This document shows positions 49,663-62,175 of a stretch of 64,000 bases of DNA, piece after piece. Source of the stretch: Ulota crispa (lineage: Eukaryota > Streptophyta > Bryopsida > Orthotrichales > Orthotrichaceae); the NCBI GenBank assembly GCA_963920765.1, contig OY987244.1:30732358-30796357 (forward strand), read 5' to 3'. The position numbers were made by a program, and so were the translations under genes. The notes beneath the pieces were generated by a model that was not told the DNA's origin, did no database searches, and saw nothing but the letters and a program-made list of their open reading frames with translations. Positions within the stretch are counted from its first letter, which is position 1, and every line of letters starts with the position of its first letter.

Positions 49663-49973
49663 GGGAAAGTTTCATGGATACCCCTGAAATTTGCAATATT
49701 TTCATAGATACCCTTGTTTTTTCAAAAATATCACAAATATTTTTGGATAAAAAATTTTAGGTGTTTGTTTTGTTGTGCATGCTACTTTCCTTCTTCCTTT
49801 GTGCACACGCATAATAAAAAAAGAAGTATTGAGTACACAAAGGAAGAAGGAAGTAATATGCAAAACAAAACAAACGCCTAAAATCTTTGGTCCCAGGGTA
49901 TTTGTGATACTTCTGAAAAAACAGAGGTATTCATGAAAAATAGGGTATCCACAAACTCTTCCCTTGAAAAAAA
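49663..49973. mobile_element. Mutator-like MITE A2
   Basis: Ends GGGAAAGTTTCATGGATACC and TCCACAAACTCTTCCC. The 9-bp duplication TTGAAAAAA is perfect at 49654-49662 and 49974-49982. The interior is palindromic around a CACACGC/GTGCAC-rich centre, as in A1 and A3; the right arm has a deletion near 49940. Confidence 0.85.
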
Positions 49974-50046
49974 TGTTAAAATATAATATGAATAGAGATA
50001 ACATTTGGAGTAAGCATGTGAATAAGTAGTTGAGTATGGAAGTTAA

Positions 50047-50694
50047 CCCTAGACTGCCCAAGGGGACGGAATGTGGCCGCTGTGCATTTTAATTTGAATT
50101 TTTTTTACTTTGATTGAAGATTAATTTAAGTGATTTTTATTTTTAAATTATTCTTATTAAAGTCTTGCTTTAGCATAAAAAATCCAATTTTGAAAATGAA
50201 TGACTATGATTTGTCTATTCAAGATTTTGTGCAAGGGTGTCCATTGCATATCTTCACTTTCTAGTGTTGAGAGCTCTTGGAGATGAGCCTCAAGTACACT
50301 AGAACTTGGAGAACAATCACATTAGAAATTTAATTTAAAAAGTTGTAGAGTAGATTTTAAGAAGCCATAAATTGATTAGGGTTACACATGTTGTACTTTA
50401 CATACTCATTTTTTTTTTGACATCCTCAATTTTAACTTTGAGATGTGAAAAGAGGATTGAAACACTTCAAATCACTTTTACAATTTTAACACCCTCTTGA
50501 TCAAATGTTACAATCTTTCAACCCATAAGTGATATTGTTGTGTTTTCTTTTCCTAAGTGATCTCTAACATATCTAGTTTGAATTTGTACAGTTACAATTT
50601 ATAAAAAAATGATGTAACTTATCAAAATGTTGCCATTCTATTCATCCAAGAGCACATTTTGAGATACTTGAGAACATCTATGGGTGGTCTAGGG
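50047..50694. mobile_element. TTAA-flanked piggyBac-like element H3 (648 bp)
   Basis: TTAA at 50043-50046 and 50695-50698; ends CCCTAGACTGCCC and GGTGGTCTAGGG. Same orientation as H1 and closely similar across the interior (GTTGAGAGCTCTTGGA, CCTCAAGTACACTAGAACTT). Confidence 0.88.
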
Positions 50695-50698
50695 TTAA

Positions 50699-52317
50699 AG
50701 GATTGTAGAAAGTGAAGCTCAACCCCCCCCCCCAGCTTGGTGTTGTGAACAAAGCAAGGTTCAAAAAGGTTTCAAAATAAATAAAAAATAAGAGAGTGCA
50801 AGTATGTTAAAGTTTGCTAGTAGGTATGGGACTCCCAAACCTCCATTCTTTTTGTCCCTTGTAAAATTTGGTGCTTTACCTTTTTAAGGTCTTTGTGTAT
50901 TTGTTTTTTACTTCATTTTTTTTCCAAGTTGTAGTAGACTAAGGTTTCTTGGTCTTCACCCTTTGGATCAAAGTAATTCAAATTTCTAAATTTCACATAA
51001 ATCCTCCAGTAATTTGCCTAGTGTATATGCAAATTTCATGGCCTTATAGCATTGCAAGATTTTACAAAGTATGATCCACATCTCCAGTTCATTTGAAAAT
51101 TCTCTCACACTTACCTAACTTGGTCTTCTACATGGAAAAAATAAACATAAACTTTACGTAAAGCAATTTTTTTGATATAGAAGTAGTCAAAGGCATCTGA
51201 AATTTTTGGGTAATAGGGAAAAAAACTTTTTTTTTACTTCAGATGTCAACATCTCACTTCTGTACATATAGAATGAGCTGATTTTTATTGCACAAGTACC
51301 GCCCATAGTCTAGGACAAGATCCTACAATTAAATTTCCAAAAAAAACTTTTTTCCCTACCTTTCTACTCATTCCCCCAAGAATGCAAAGATGTTTAGTTT
51401 CTTTTTACCACATGGCAAGTTTTTATATTTGGATGTCAACTTGTGTAGAAGTAGTTAAACATGACATGAGGTGCAATCCTAAATGAAGTTTCAAAGGTAT
51501 TCTCCATCCATCAATTTAGACAAAACATAGAAATTATGGATCAACCATTGTTTATTCATCTTTAGACATGTATATTCATCCAAAATGTTGCTATATTGTC
51601 TCAGAATTAGCCAGCACTTGAGCAGTTTTCATTTACTCTAGAATGGAGAATTTCTCATCAAGTTGTTTCCTATATAAAGAACCCTCGCTTTTGAACAAAG
51701 AATCGCATAAAAAGAAACCACAAAAGTAAGTTAGGGAGCTCCTAATTGTGGAGGTATGAATTATTGCAGATACTGAGAATATGGTATTGAGGATTTTTGA
51801 GAATAATAAGTATCTAAATGTGGGCACTTCGTAAACAAACAAAGGAAGAATCAGTCAATGAGTTACTAATTGTATACAGCTGAACTTATGAAGGGAGTCG
51901 TTGCAAATATAATAAGGTAAAAGCAGTTGCAAATATAATATGGTGAATGCAATGATGAAAGTCCTTTTCAAATTTTCTCACGTATAACTTTCAAAATACA
52001 GTACGACTATTCTGAGCCAATAACTTTGATTCTTTAAAGCAATGTGTAAAGTGCAAACGTCATATGTGTGGATTTTTTTAATTCACACCAAATGGACCTA
52101 TTTATTATGATTGATTGAACTGTCCTTGGTTTAAATATATAACATAAACTGGTATTTTAGTGAATAATTTTGAACCACAACTTGGATTGGTTGTAATTTT
52201 TCTAAGCATGAAGTTGGTAGAGAAAGACAGTGTTTAGGGAGAAATTTTGATTTGATCGGTTAAAATCACACATTTCCCATTTTCAACCACTTTTTTTTAT
52301 TGAATTGCACCATATAT
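50699..52317. other. Gene-free AT-rich region
   Basis: A short C-run at 50722-50731 only. No gene or RNA seen. Confidence 0.35.
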
Positions 52318-52326
52318 TTTCTATAT

Positions 52327-52736
52327 GGGAATTGATGTGCGTACCACACCTTCTTGACTATCCCACCACACCCCAGGTAAATTTTACATTTCTACCATCA
52401 AAAATCTGAATTTGAGAATTTGGAATTCAAATTTGGACTCAAAGACCGTGATTTTGTCTAGAATCACAAAAAAAGTTCTAATTAAACAACACCTAATGAA
52501 AGAGCTTGTCCTTTTTATAAACAAAAGTAAAAGTTATACTTTTCCCATGAGCTAAATTTTTTCATTGGATGTTGCTCAATTACAACATTTTTTTATGGTT
52601 CTAGACAAAATCTAGGTATCTACATCCAAATCTGAATTCCAAATTCTCAAATTCAGCTTTTTGATGGTAGAAATCTAAAATTTACCCCGGGGTGTGGTGG
52701 GATAGTCAAGAAGGTGTGGTAAGCATATCAATTCCC
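52327..52736. mobile_element. Mutator-like MITE P1
   Basis: 410 bp. Ends GGGAATTGATGTGCGTACC and GGTAAGCATATCAATTCCC continue as inverted repeats for over 100 bp (CACCACACCCCAGGTAAATT against AATTTACCCCGGGGTGTGGT). The 9-bp duplication TTTCTATAT is perfect at 52318-52326 and 52737-52745. Confidence 0.9.
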
Positions 52737-52745
52737 TTTCTATAT

Positions 52746-54124
52746 TCATATTATGATTTATTATAATTAGTTTTTTTTGTGAAATTTGATTGGTTTTTTT
52801 GAAGATGATTTTGAATTCAACTAGCTTTTTTGCAATTTTAACCAACTGACAATACACTAAATGCCAATTCTCCTTGAACATGGGTGAAACACATTTTTGC
52901 TAAAAAAATTGCACATGAATCAAACAAAGATTGCACTTGAAAGGGCCTATCTAAAATTGTAAATGCCTTGAACTTTTGGCATAGGACTTTGAGGGTTAGC
53001 ATAGACAATTTCCAATTATTTGAAAAGAAGAAAAGTGCTCCAAAAGCACCACAAATTGTAGATTATAGTATTTGTGATGAGTACCACCAGTTTTCATCTT
53101 TTGCAAATTATCATGGATTAAAATTCTTCAAAATGAGATTTTTTCTCAATAACTCAAAAGTATGCTCAAATTTCTTGGGGCCACAAGTTACACAAATGGT
53201 GGTCTTGTTTGTCAAAGTGCTTTGTGACAAGAAGCAAAATTATTGTGGGCCACAAGAATCACTAACTCACAATATGTGATGATTTTGATGTAGCAATTTG
53301 GACATTCAAATGTACACTCATTTGAATTGTTTCTTTATTCACACTTATATTTTCCTAAACACATAAGCTTTCAATGTTTTGTCATTATCATAAATAACAA
53401 TACATTACCGAATCTTAGAAATATTGCATTTATCAATAGTTGGCTTTTCTCAGATGTAATAACAAACCAATGTTAATTCTTAATCGACTTTGTAAAAAAG
53501 ACATATCAATTAGATGAAAACTATTTTGTTTCATTTGTTTGCAAGTGAACTTTGAATTTTTTCTTTAAGCTTCAAATACAATTAGAGTTGAAAATACAAC
53601 GGATCTTTGAAGGAAAAGAAAAGAAACTCATACTTATACAAATAAACACACTCAAAACATCTTAAAGTCTTAAAAATTGTTAAGTGATTCTCAAAAGTAA
53701 TTGGACATTTGAAAAAATGCCGTAAAATTTCGAAATATTGGATTTATTTGATGAGACACACTAGCAACACCTTAAAAGTTGCCATAACTAATCAAAAGAG
53801 TGGAATCATTCGATTCAATAAAATTTGAACGTGTTTATAGACATGTCAATTATACATGGATTTGGGTTTTAAGCCTTTTAAATTGGGATTAAACCTTCTT
53901 TTTTTCAAATTTTTACTGAATAAAAGTTGTGACACATACATTATACACGGCAACACAAAATTTCTACGAATAATGTGAGTTTTTTTTAAAGTGACATGCT
54001 AAAATTTCACAAAAATAGATATTTCTTGAATAGAGATCAGTTATTTGAAATGAGCTCTTCAAATGAAGTTATTTTTTAGGCTTTTTTCTATTTTTAAAAA
54101 ATTCTCTTAACTCATTGCATATAA
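52746..54124. other. Gene-free AT-rich region
   Basis: An open frame of 103 codons at 52968-53279 (+) has no recognisable domain, start context or splice support. I leave it as chance, with the caveat that it is the longest frame in this stretch. Confidence 0.3.
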
Positions 54125-54133
54125 TATTGCTAT

Positions 54134-54550
54134 GGGGATTGATATATGTACTGCTCCTTTTTGACTATTCTACCACACCTTCTATATATGGCCAATATTA
54201 ACAGTATTAAAGTAGGTATGGACCTTGGCAAAAAGCATCACTAATTTGAAAATTCAACTCAACATAAAAGTTGCAACTTTAATTTTATTTCTTAGCTCCA
54301 GAAACCGCTCTCAGTGTCAACTAAAATATCCAAATTATGCTTAGTTCAATATACATATTATTAATTAATACTATGAGCAAGATCTAGAAGTAAAAAACAA
54401 AAATAAAATTGCAACTTGTATTTCAATTTGTATTTTCAAACTAGTGATGTTATCCCTATGGTACACACCTACTTTGATATAGTAAATATGAGCCATATAT
54501 AGTAGGTGTGGTAGAATAGTTGAAAAGGGGTGGTCCATATATCAATTCCC
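54134..54550. mobile_element. Mutator-like MITE P2
   Basis: Ends GGGGATTGATATATGTACTG and CCATATATCAATTCCC. The 9-bp duplication TATTGCTAT is perfect at 54125-54133 and 54551-54559. Same family as P1 by its termini and the ACTATTCTACCACACCT block. Confidence 0.9.
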
Positions 54551-54559
54551 TATTGCTAT

Positions 54560-55331
54560 ATGCACTTTTTGATGATTTTCAGAAGTTTTTTGAAGCTAGA
54601 TTTTGTAAAGATATGTTGAAAAAGCAATAAGATTTTCAATCAATAAGAATCCTAAATTTGTGAAATTTCAACATCTTAATTTAGAGAGTATGTGTACTCT
54701 TCTAACAGTAGTATCATGTGAGTTTAGCACTTATATGAAGAGTTCTTATTATGATTTTTTTATTTATAAAACACTAGTCTAAAGGTAACTAGAAAATTTT
54801 GAAACTCGATTCATGCATACATGTCATTTGTACTATAACACCTTAATATCCCACTGAATGACTCCAAATTTTCAACTAGTTATGGCAATTTTTAAAATGC
54901 CTAATTTCTTTTGAGATTCACTATACTATATGCCCTGAGCACAAAAATACATTAAATATCAAGTCCATAAATTCTAAAATATACATGATAAGCTTTATCT
55001 AGTTGGTTTACCTCAATAATCAACCCTCTTAAAATTGAGCATATGTCTAACTATGATTAGTCCATACACTAAGTTTTAACAAAAATAGGCATATTAGGCA
55101 AAATTTTAACAAAAATAGGCACATTAGGCATTACGTTCAAAGGCATTGTCAAGACACCTCATAGAACAAAAATTTCACCTCTTGTCTTATTGCTAAATTT
55201 TAAGACGGCAATCAATATCAAGAGATCATTTTTAAGGTCAATAAAGCACAATTGCAATAAGAAATATTTGGCCCTAGAACATCCAGAACACCCAAAACAC
55301 CTCTAATGCCTGGTTTCTCAACCCTTGTGTG
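54560..55331. other. Gene-free AT-rich region
   Basis: A 26-bp direct duplication (TTTTAACAAAAATAGGCA plus TATTAGGC) lies at about 55075-55131. Nothing else recognised. Confidence 0.35.
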
Positions 55332-55333
55332 TA

Positions 55334-55669
55334 AGGTAGGAGGCTCATGAATGGACATCTAAGGGCTGAAATTGAATTTTGGGGAGGTGAAACTTCTTAA
55401 ACTATTTTTCAGTAAATTTTCCTTAAAAGACAAGAAGAATGACATCTAACCCAAGTTGTTTCATATTTTTTGAAGTTTTATGGAATTAGTTATAAAATTT
55501 TGAAATGAAATTTGAAGTGAAAAGGTCATAAGGCTCTAAAACAATTCACCTCCTCAAATGTACTTTACTTGTACATTTCTGAAACCTATGAAAAACAACA
55601 TGTACACATAACATGCATTTGAGAAGGTGGACGGTTTTAGAGCCTGAGCGGAATATGAGCCTCCTACCT
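55334..55669. mobile_element. AGGTAG-type MITE (M), intact
   Basis: 336 bp; ends AGGTAGGAGGCTCATGAATG and ATATGAGCCTCCTACCT, flanked by TA at 55332-55333 and 55670-55671. It is the uninterrupted reference for the nested copy at 21461-22178. Confidence 0.88.
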
Positions 55670-55887
55670 TACACACCCTGGGAGAATATGCACGTGCACA
55701 AAACAGAGGAAAAACATGATATGCTATAAAACATTTCACTCAATGTTCCTCAAATTCACATTAAGCGACAATTCAAAGTTAAAATTTCATGAAACGAGCA
55801 ATGCGCTTCCAATAAATTATACAGCATCAGCATGTGCCAGTATTTACAACGTATACCTTGAGGATTATACATAGTTCCTGATTTTTG

Positions 55888-58800
55888 TCATCTCCTGAAC
55901 ATCCCTGAGTTTTGAAGCATTTTGCAGTAGTCAGCAAGCACCGGAGACTTCTTCACGAGATCCCAGATACGAGGCAACATCTTCAGCCAATCTTTTTCAG
56001 ACATGGGCTTAGCGAAAGAGCGTCGCTGCAAAGACAAGACCTGCAAACAAACCATGCGTCTTGTAAACCTGATAAGGTAGACATACCCATACCGACCGTT
56101 TAAGGGTTTGGGGTGCCTCAAGGTCTTGGAAAATTCAGGAAAAAAAATCAGTATTAACCTTTCAACAAGCTATCATGGGAAGTAATTTTTGTGGAAAAAA
56201 ATATGGTAGACTATTTTATATTAAAGGGCAAAGTTGCAGCTCATAGGGTCCCTATTAGCAACTCTAGACTAACCTTGAAATTGCTTGGATGTGTTCTTAT
56301 AATGGCACTTGACGGTCCCAATCCCAACCCTCCCAAACTAGCTTAGCAACTGACATGTGGCAGGATTTGCTTGTGCAAGTAGAGTTCACTGCTCCAGTAT
56401 GGGTTGAACAATGTGTGCTGAAAACCTCAAAAGTAGGGTGCGGAATTGGGGACCGATTGGGAATGGGTGTGTCTACCTTATTCTCACTTATCCCTTCACC
56501 TATATTACAGACACATGTATCTATAAAAAAAAATCAATCTACAACTCTGGCTTCCTAGGTCCCCTTCAGCTTCATCTTTAGTGCAAAACCTCCCAAGTCT
56601 AAGGGTTTGAAAATTTTCAAAAGAATATGACACTGATGTCCACAAATATATAAATCATGCATGTTTCATCTAGATTTGGGAAGGCTTTTACGAAAGAGAT
56701 TGTGCATCCAGAAGTGAGACAAATGGGAAGAGAAAAAGTACCTCATTTCGAAGTTTCTGTAGCATTACAGAGTAACTTTCGAATGTGTTCTGAGCCACCT
56801 CATCCGAAACTTTCAATGGTAGCACATAGAAATTGACACCTCTATTATCGGGCTTCAGCGGCTTTCTGATAGGAGTCACGTCGCTTCCATTCTCCATACT
56901 GCCATTAGTAGCTGGTTTTGGAGCAGGCTGCATTCCCTTGAAATGACCACTCATGTTATGCCATTCGGAAGGAGGTGGAAACTGAGGTACTGAGTAGCTA
57001 ATTAGTGAGTTCCTATTAAACGCTGGATTTGGAAAGTAAGCAGAGAGAGCCATCTCCAAGCGCTTCACCTCAGTATAACTGATATCCTGTAATCTGTAAG
57101 TCATACAGATGAACAATAACAACATGAGTACACAGTATACCATATTTCTTTAAATAAAGATTGTGAAAGCTGATCTAGACTGTACATGATATCGGTGATC
57201 AGGAGATATTCTAAACTCTTCAAGCAGAGATTGGTATCCTATCAAGAGATCTCCCATGAACTTTATTTGGACCACAAATCAACTAAGAAGTTCCAATATC
57301 TCTATGCCTTCTAGCACAGCTTTCATTTTTGGACTTTGGACTGTCCAGAATTAGTTAGGTATGACATATAGTTCAAGTTTCTGCAGATATAATGACTAGT
57401 GTGCTTATAACACAATATTACATTTGAGTATACAAACCACAATGGGAGAGTCTGATGATAGTAAACTCCCCAATGACCTCCATGAGAAACGAAATTTGTG
57501 CACAAGCAAAAGGAGCTGAATACGAACTTTGTGTGCACAAAAACTGCATCGGCGAAGTTTTCCAGTTGCTCATCTTGCGAATTGCCATTTCTATCCTTGT
57601 CTCCGCTGTTTTCGGACCACTGGGCAGCGACAGAGGGATCAGGTATTCCTTGCTTCAGCATCTCAATCTGCCAAAACAAGCGTAATGCAGAATCTCTTTA
57701 GAAGACATTGAGCATGCACAAAGAAATGCTAAGCAGCCACTTTATAAAAAAGCATAGATGTTTTTTATATAGCGGAAAAATTCAAAACATTTTTGTGATT
57801 CTCTGCAGAAGCAATCAAAGACGCATGTGTATCTGCACCACCCTGATAAGGTGCATTTGTGAGTAATTTACTACAGAATAGAAAGAAAGAAAGCCACTCA
57901 CGGTGCGCATGTATCGCCAAATACTGATGTCGTCTACGCCTTCTGTTATCACAAGGACTACATGGCACACCGAAAACAAAAAAACGCCAAGCTAAAGGTG
58001 CTCCTTGCAAAACGCCAAACCAACAAATGATAGTCAGTTTATGTAGGATATTCATCCCAGAGAATCAGTAGATCTGGAAAACTTCAAACCTAAGACAATA
58101 CGGAACAGTAAAAAACCAAGATGAAACAGAAACTTACTTCTTGAAAGTTCAAATGTGCATTGGTTAAAAGATTAGAACCTAGACATCGCCTTCTAAAGAT
58201 TATATTCCAGTCCCACTCATTTGCATAATATTGCAGATTAATAAACTAAGGGGACGAGCAAGTCATACCTGCAATCCCATAATTTCATGAGCCAGCTCAG
58301 CGGACATAGTTTCTCCACCCATAACTGAAGTATTTGATGTGCCATCTGGCCGCATGAGATCAACAAGAACTGAAGCGCTGAAAAGTGGCTGCACCATGAC
58401 CAAAAACATTCGTTCAAGTAGACGGCCCTATTGTGCCCATGTTTGGCTTGTTGTAATCCATTGTAGGGCCACATTTTGGCCCATACGATGGCAAAAAATC
58501 GCCACTGTTAAACAGATGAGATTTTGAGCACATTTGGATGGTTTTGGAGGTTACCAAGTCGCTATAACGGTCGAACACTTCAAAAGTTCATACCAAATCT
58601 ATCCTTAACAGAAAAAACCCTGGTTCGATTTCCATTCATTCTTATTTTCACATGCATGGTTCAGAAATATGATTCATGGCTCCCTAATCGCCACTATGAA
58701 GTCAGATAACTCACTTTGGCTATATTAAGCATTCCCACCAGAACGAACTGAAGTCAAAAAACAACAGAGAAAAATTGCAACAAAACCAATGCCCTCAGGA

Positions 58801-59947
58801 CGAGTCAAGTCAACTTGCCTGTGTGTCCACGAGAATAATACGCTCTGCACACATCCGAAGCTCCATTCCCACAGAACAGTGTCGTGCCATAGCTCGTATA
58901 TCCTCCGTTTGAATATTAAACGGTGGGAGCACGCCTTTACCAAAGCCAATTACCAACAAAACAAGAATAGTAAGCAAAGTGTAATGCATGTTACATAAAA
59001 CAGTTCCTTGTAATTTGAAACATTCCAATGGTTTAAGAGACGCAGTTAACCTTGAGCGGTGGAATCAAATCCATAAACCTCGTTCAAAATTGTTGACTTC
59101 CCAGCACCAGGAGGCCCAAGGACGCCAACTACCATAAATTCCTGATTGTCTGCAGACATAAGCTGCAACCGAAAATGAGAACTATTTCACAAGTAACATA
59201 TAATTTTGCACAAGTCATGAGAAATACTGAGAAACACTACGAATTTTATAATATCCCCCCAAAAAATACCAAATACATTTTTGATACCATTCACAAAAAA
59301 ACAAGGAAAATTTCATGGATACCCCTGAAGTTTGCAATAATTTCATAGATACCCCTGCTTTTTCAGATATTGCACAAATACCCTTGGACCATAATTTTTA
59401 GGCATTCATTTGTTGTGCTCGTACTTCCTTCATGATCAATGTTGAAGAAGGGAACGTAATGAAACAAAAAAAGAAGCAACGTGCACACAAAGGAAGAAGG
59501 GAAGTGGCATGCACAACAACACAAACGCCTGAAAATTTTGGTCCAAGGGTATTTGTGGAATTTCTGAAAAAGCAGGGGTATCTATGATTTTTTTGCAAAC
59601 TTCAGGGGTATCCATGAAATTTTCCCTAAAAAAACCCGACTGAGCTACAAATCTTGTACTTTTAGCAAATACTATATCGGAACAAAACATTGAAAGAAAG
59701 GAACTTTTGAGAGGAATATGCGTACAGGAAGGTAACGGTCTGGAGTCAAATCCCAAGTATCGGACAACATATTGAGCGATCCTTGAGTAATCCGTCTGCC
59801 AGCACCATGATCGTCATCGCGATCACGCATCAGCTTAATCCCCGTAGGCCCCCCGCCACTGCCGGAGCCACCCTCCGCTCGAGCACCTGCGGGCTTCGCC
59901 AGAAGAATCTTGGGACCGGGACCGCCGCTTCCTGACGAGGTCGCCAT
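55888..59947 (-). CDS. SMG9-like nonsense-mediated mRNA decay factor, 8 exons, 434 aa
   Basis: SMG9 partners SMG8 to restrain the SMG1 kinase that phosphorylates UPF1 in mRNA surveillance. Exons in gene order: 59726-59947, 59051-59162, 58819-58934, 58269-58388, 57902-57991, 57528-57667, 56742-57093, 55888-56040; phases agree throughout. A Gly/Ala-rich disordered N-terminus leads to WDLTPDRYLP. A G-domain-like part follows with Walker A GPPGAGKS (residues 90-97), then ILVDTQ (145-150). LFSVCHVVLVITEGVDD is the strand-helix expected after it, and FVHTKLQD marks the region resembling other plant SMG9 proteins. The C-terminus ends NSGMFRR. Intron 3 (58389-58818) begins GC (CAG|GCAAGT), the usual non-canonical donor; only that donor keeps LVDTQ-PLFSAS in frame. 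Intron 6 uses a weak donor (AA|GTTCGT), chosen because it gives VHTK-LQD. MITEs occupy introns 1 and 7. Confidence 0.88.
56075..56478. mobile_element. AGGTAG-type MITE (B2) in SMG9 intron 7
   Basis: Ends AGGTAGACATACCCATACCG and AATGGGTGTGTCTACCT, flanked by TA at 56073-56074 and 56479-56480. It starts only 35 bp from the exon 8 acceptor. Inverted relative to B1 at 32469. Confidence 0.85.
59305..59626. mobile_element. Mutator-like MITE A3 in SMG9 intron 1
   Basis: Ends GGAAAATTTCATGGATACCC and GGGTATCCATGAAATTTTCC; palindromic like A1. Flanks are A-rich (CAAAAAAACAA and TAAAAAAAC), so the target duplication cannot be read cleanly. Confidence 0.78.
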
Positions 59948-60420
59948 CGCCGCGCAACCTCAAAAACAATTCACCAGCCACAACACAAAACAAGTAACTC
60001 GTTTCTCAAACAACCAGCTCAAGCTCAAATATCGCTCAATCAAATTAGGGTTAGAGCTCGTGCGAACCCTAATGACCTAATGACAAGAGCATCGAGTCTT
60101 TTTCGCATGATCTTTTCTTAGAACTTGAATTTTGAGAGCAACAGCTCAGGATTTCAAGCAACTAACTTAAGTTACAGAAAAATGGAATCCGCCTGATCTC
60201 AAAATGCCACGAGGCTCTGATTCCGAAGCTCGTTGCCGACAGTTCAGCTCAGGCTGGAACTCTTTCGCACTTGCGAGAAAATTAGGGTTTCCAGCTGACT
60301 AGTGCTTAGCTGGCAGGTTTGATGCATAACAGTATTCAATAGTGTTGGAAGTTCCCTAAGAGCATCTCCACCGGTTTGAGCAAGGACGGGCCGGGCCACA
60401 GGAGGGAACAGGGGTCGTGG
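59948..60420 (-). promoter_or_regulatory. 5' flank of SMG9-like gene
   Basis: AACCCTAATGACC and TTAGGGTTAGAGC words near 60048-60075 and 60282 are typical of plant leaders. Precise start and elements not called. Confidence 0.4.
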
Positions 60421-60628
60421 AGCATTTAGGTTGCCTCAGACTATATGTTGACCATGCTTGGATTTGACATGGTTTCACAATTTGAAAGTTAATTTATTTT
60501 TTGATAACTTTGTAGTGGTTGCAAGACCATTTAAAATTGGTTTTTTTGCATGAAAATCATTTCTACAGCAAAATTGTAAGATATGAGAAATTAATGTGGG
60601 GCAACCTAAATGCACTATTTGGTGTAGT
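60421..60628. mobile_element. MITE family F, copy e
   Basis: Left block GAGCATTTAGGTTGCCTC, right block GGGCAACCTAAATGCACTAT then TTGGTGTAG. Shorter than the other copies because of an internal deletion. Confidence 0.7.
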
Positions 60629-62170
60629 TATTTTGGTGGAACTCCACCGGTGCTGGACTCTAACTCAGAAAATTGAGCACCGCCTATTCTAGGGTCGTGC
60701 TGACCTGCTGAGTTGGCCTGCTCGTAATCAATTGCCCCATATGCCTGGGCCCTGGACACATGATTTGAAGGACTATTTTTAGGGTTTCGTGAAGTGCAAC
60801 AGAGACAAAGGTAGGGTTGCACTCTTGCACAGAACTTTGGCTGCGATGGTTTATACAGGAATTTTCTCTTTTTGGTTGTAGTTTTTAGGGTTTCAAGCTT
60901 TGTGCGGTTCTAGGAAGGGGTTTGTTATTGTGGGCGCACTATAAGAGTATGCTGTGAGGATTTTTTCAGGGATTTTCTTTTTTAGCTTTTTGTTTTAGGG
61001 GTTTCGATCAATGGGGTTTCTTTTTTTTTTGAAATTTTCACACATGATGTGTCCAAGGAGTAGCTTTAAGGCCCAATAAATTTCATAACTTTTGACTTCA
61101 TGGTTCAAAAGTTATTACATGATATGTAGTTTTCTTTGCTCTGCGGGCATCCAATTTTTTTTTTTTACAAATTACATTTTTTGAACTTTGTTTTTGAAAT
61201 TGGTTTTTTAGATTTAAATATACATGGGAAGCTTTGTATCATTCCATTATTATTAGTGAGATGAAAGTTCTCAGGAGATTTTTTTTGCGAGTAGTTATAG
61301 ATTCTCTACTCTAAAATAAACTTTGAAGAGCATTGATTTACTCAATTTTCAATATTTTGGGAAAAAAACAAGACCAAAAGACGTAAATTGTTTATTACAA
61401 CATTACAAACATTGGGATTGGAATTTTTTGTTCCATAATTAAGTTCTTAACAATTTAGTGATTTGAATCTTTCTCTACTTCTTTTTACTTACTATTTTTT
61501 CTCCATTTGTTTTACAGTTCTAAATGATTTGAAAAATTTCAAAGTGTGTACCCAATTTGCTTTGAAGAACAAATCCAAAAAATAACAACCATTTTGGAGT
61601 TTTTCTCATACATATATATGACCTGGTGAAGTGCAATTGCCCGGAATTTTGCAAAGACAAGAAATGACATTTTGTCAATTCAAACTCAAATATCTAACAA
61701 TCTTCATGGTGAAAACTCTTGAATTTTTTTCCACATCTTCTAATACTAGTGTTGTACAAGATTTTATGGCTAAATTTGTCAAAAAAAATCTTACCTAAAA
61801 TTTGATACTAGTATTAGAAATGGCAGTTTTGGAGCAGTTTTGGTGAAAATTTGAGCTTAGTACTTTAGGGGATAATTTGGACAATAAAACTTAATTAATA
61901 AACTGAAATAATTAATAAAATTTGATGTGCAATTTTCTATCTCCATAATTATTGATAAAATTCTTAAAGACCCTCACTAGAAATGTGTTTTTGAATTTTT
62001 AAAATTTTAATTTCCACACATGATGTGTTTGATAAGTAGCTTCAAGGTCTAGTTTTTTTTATAACTTTTGGCTCAAAAATTATTGCATGATATTTTGTTT
62101 TCTTTGTTTAGGGGCCAATCCCGGCAAATTAGTCTAACTTTTATATATATATGTATATATATGTATATAT
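60629..62170. other. Gene-free region
   Basis: No gene seen. A TATATATATGTATATATATG simple repeat runs at 62142-62173, immediately before the element at 62176. Confidence 0.35.
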
Positions 62171-62175
62171 ATATT

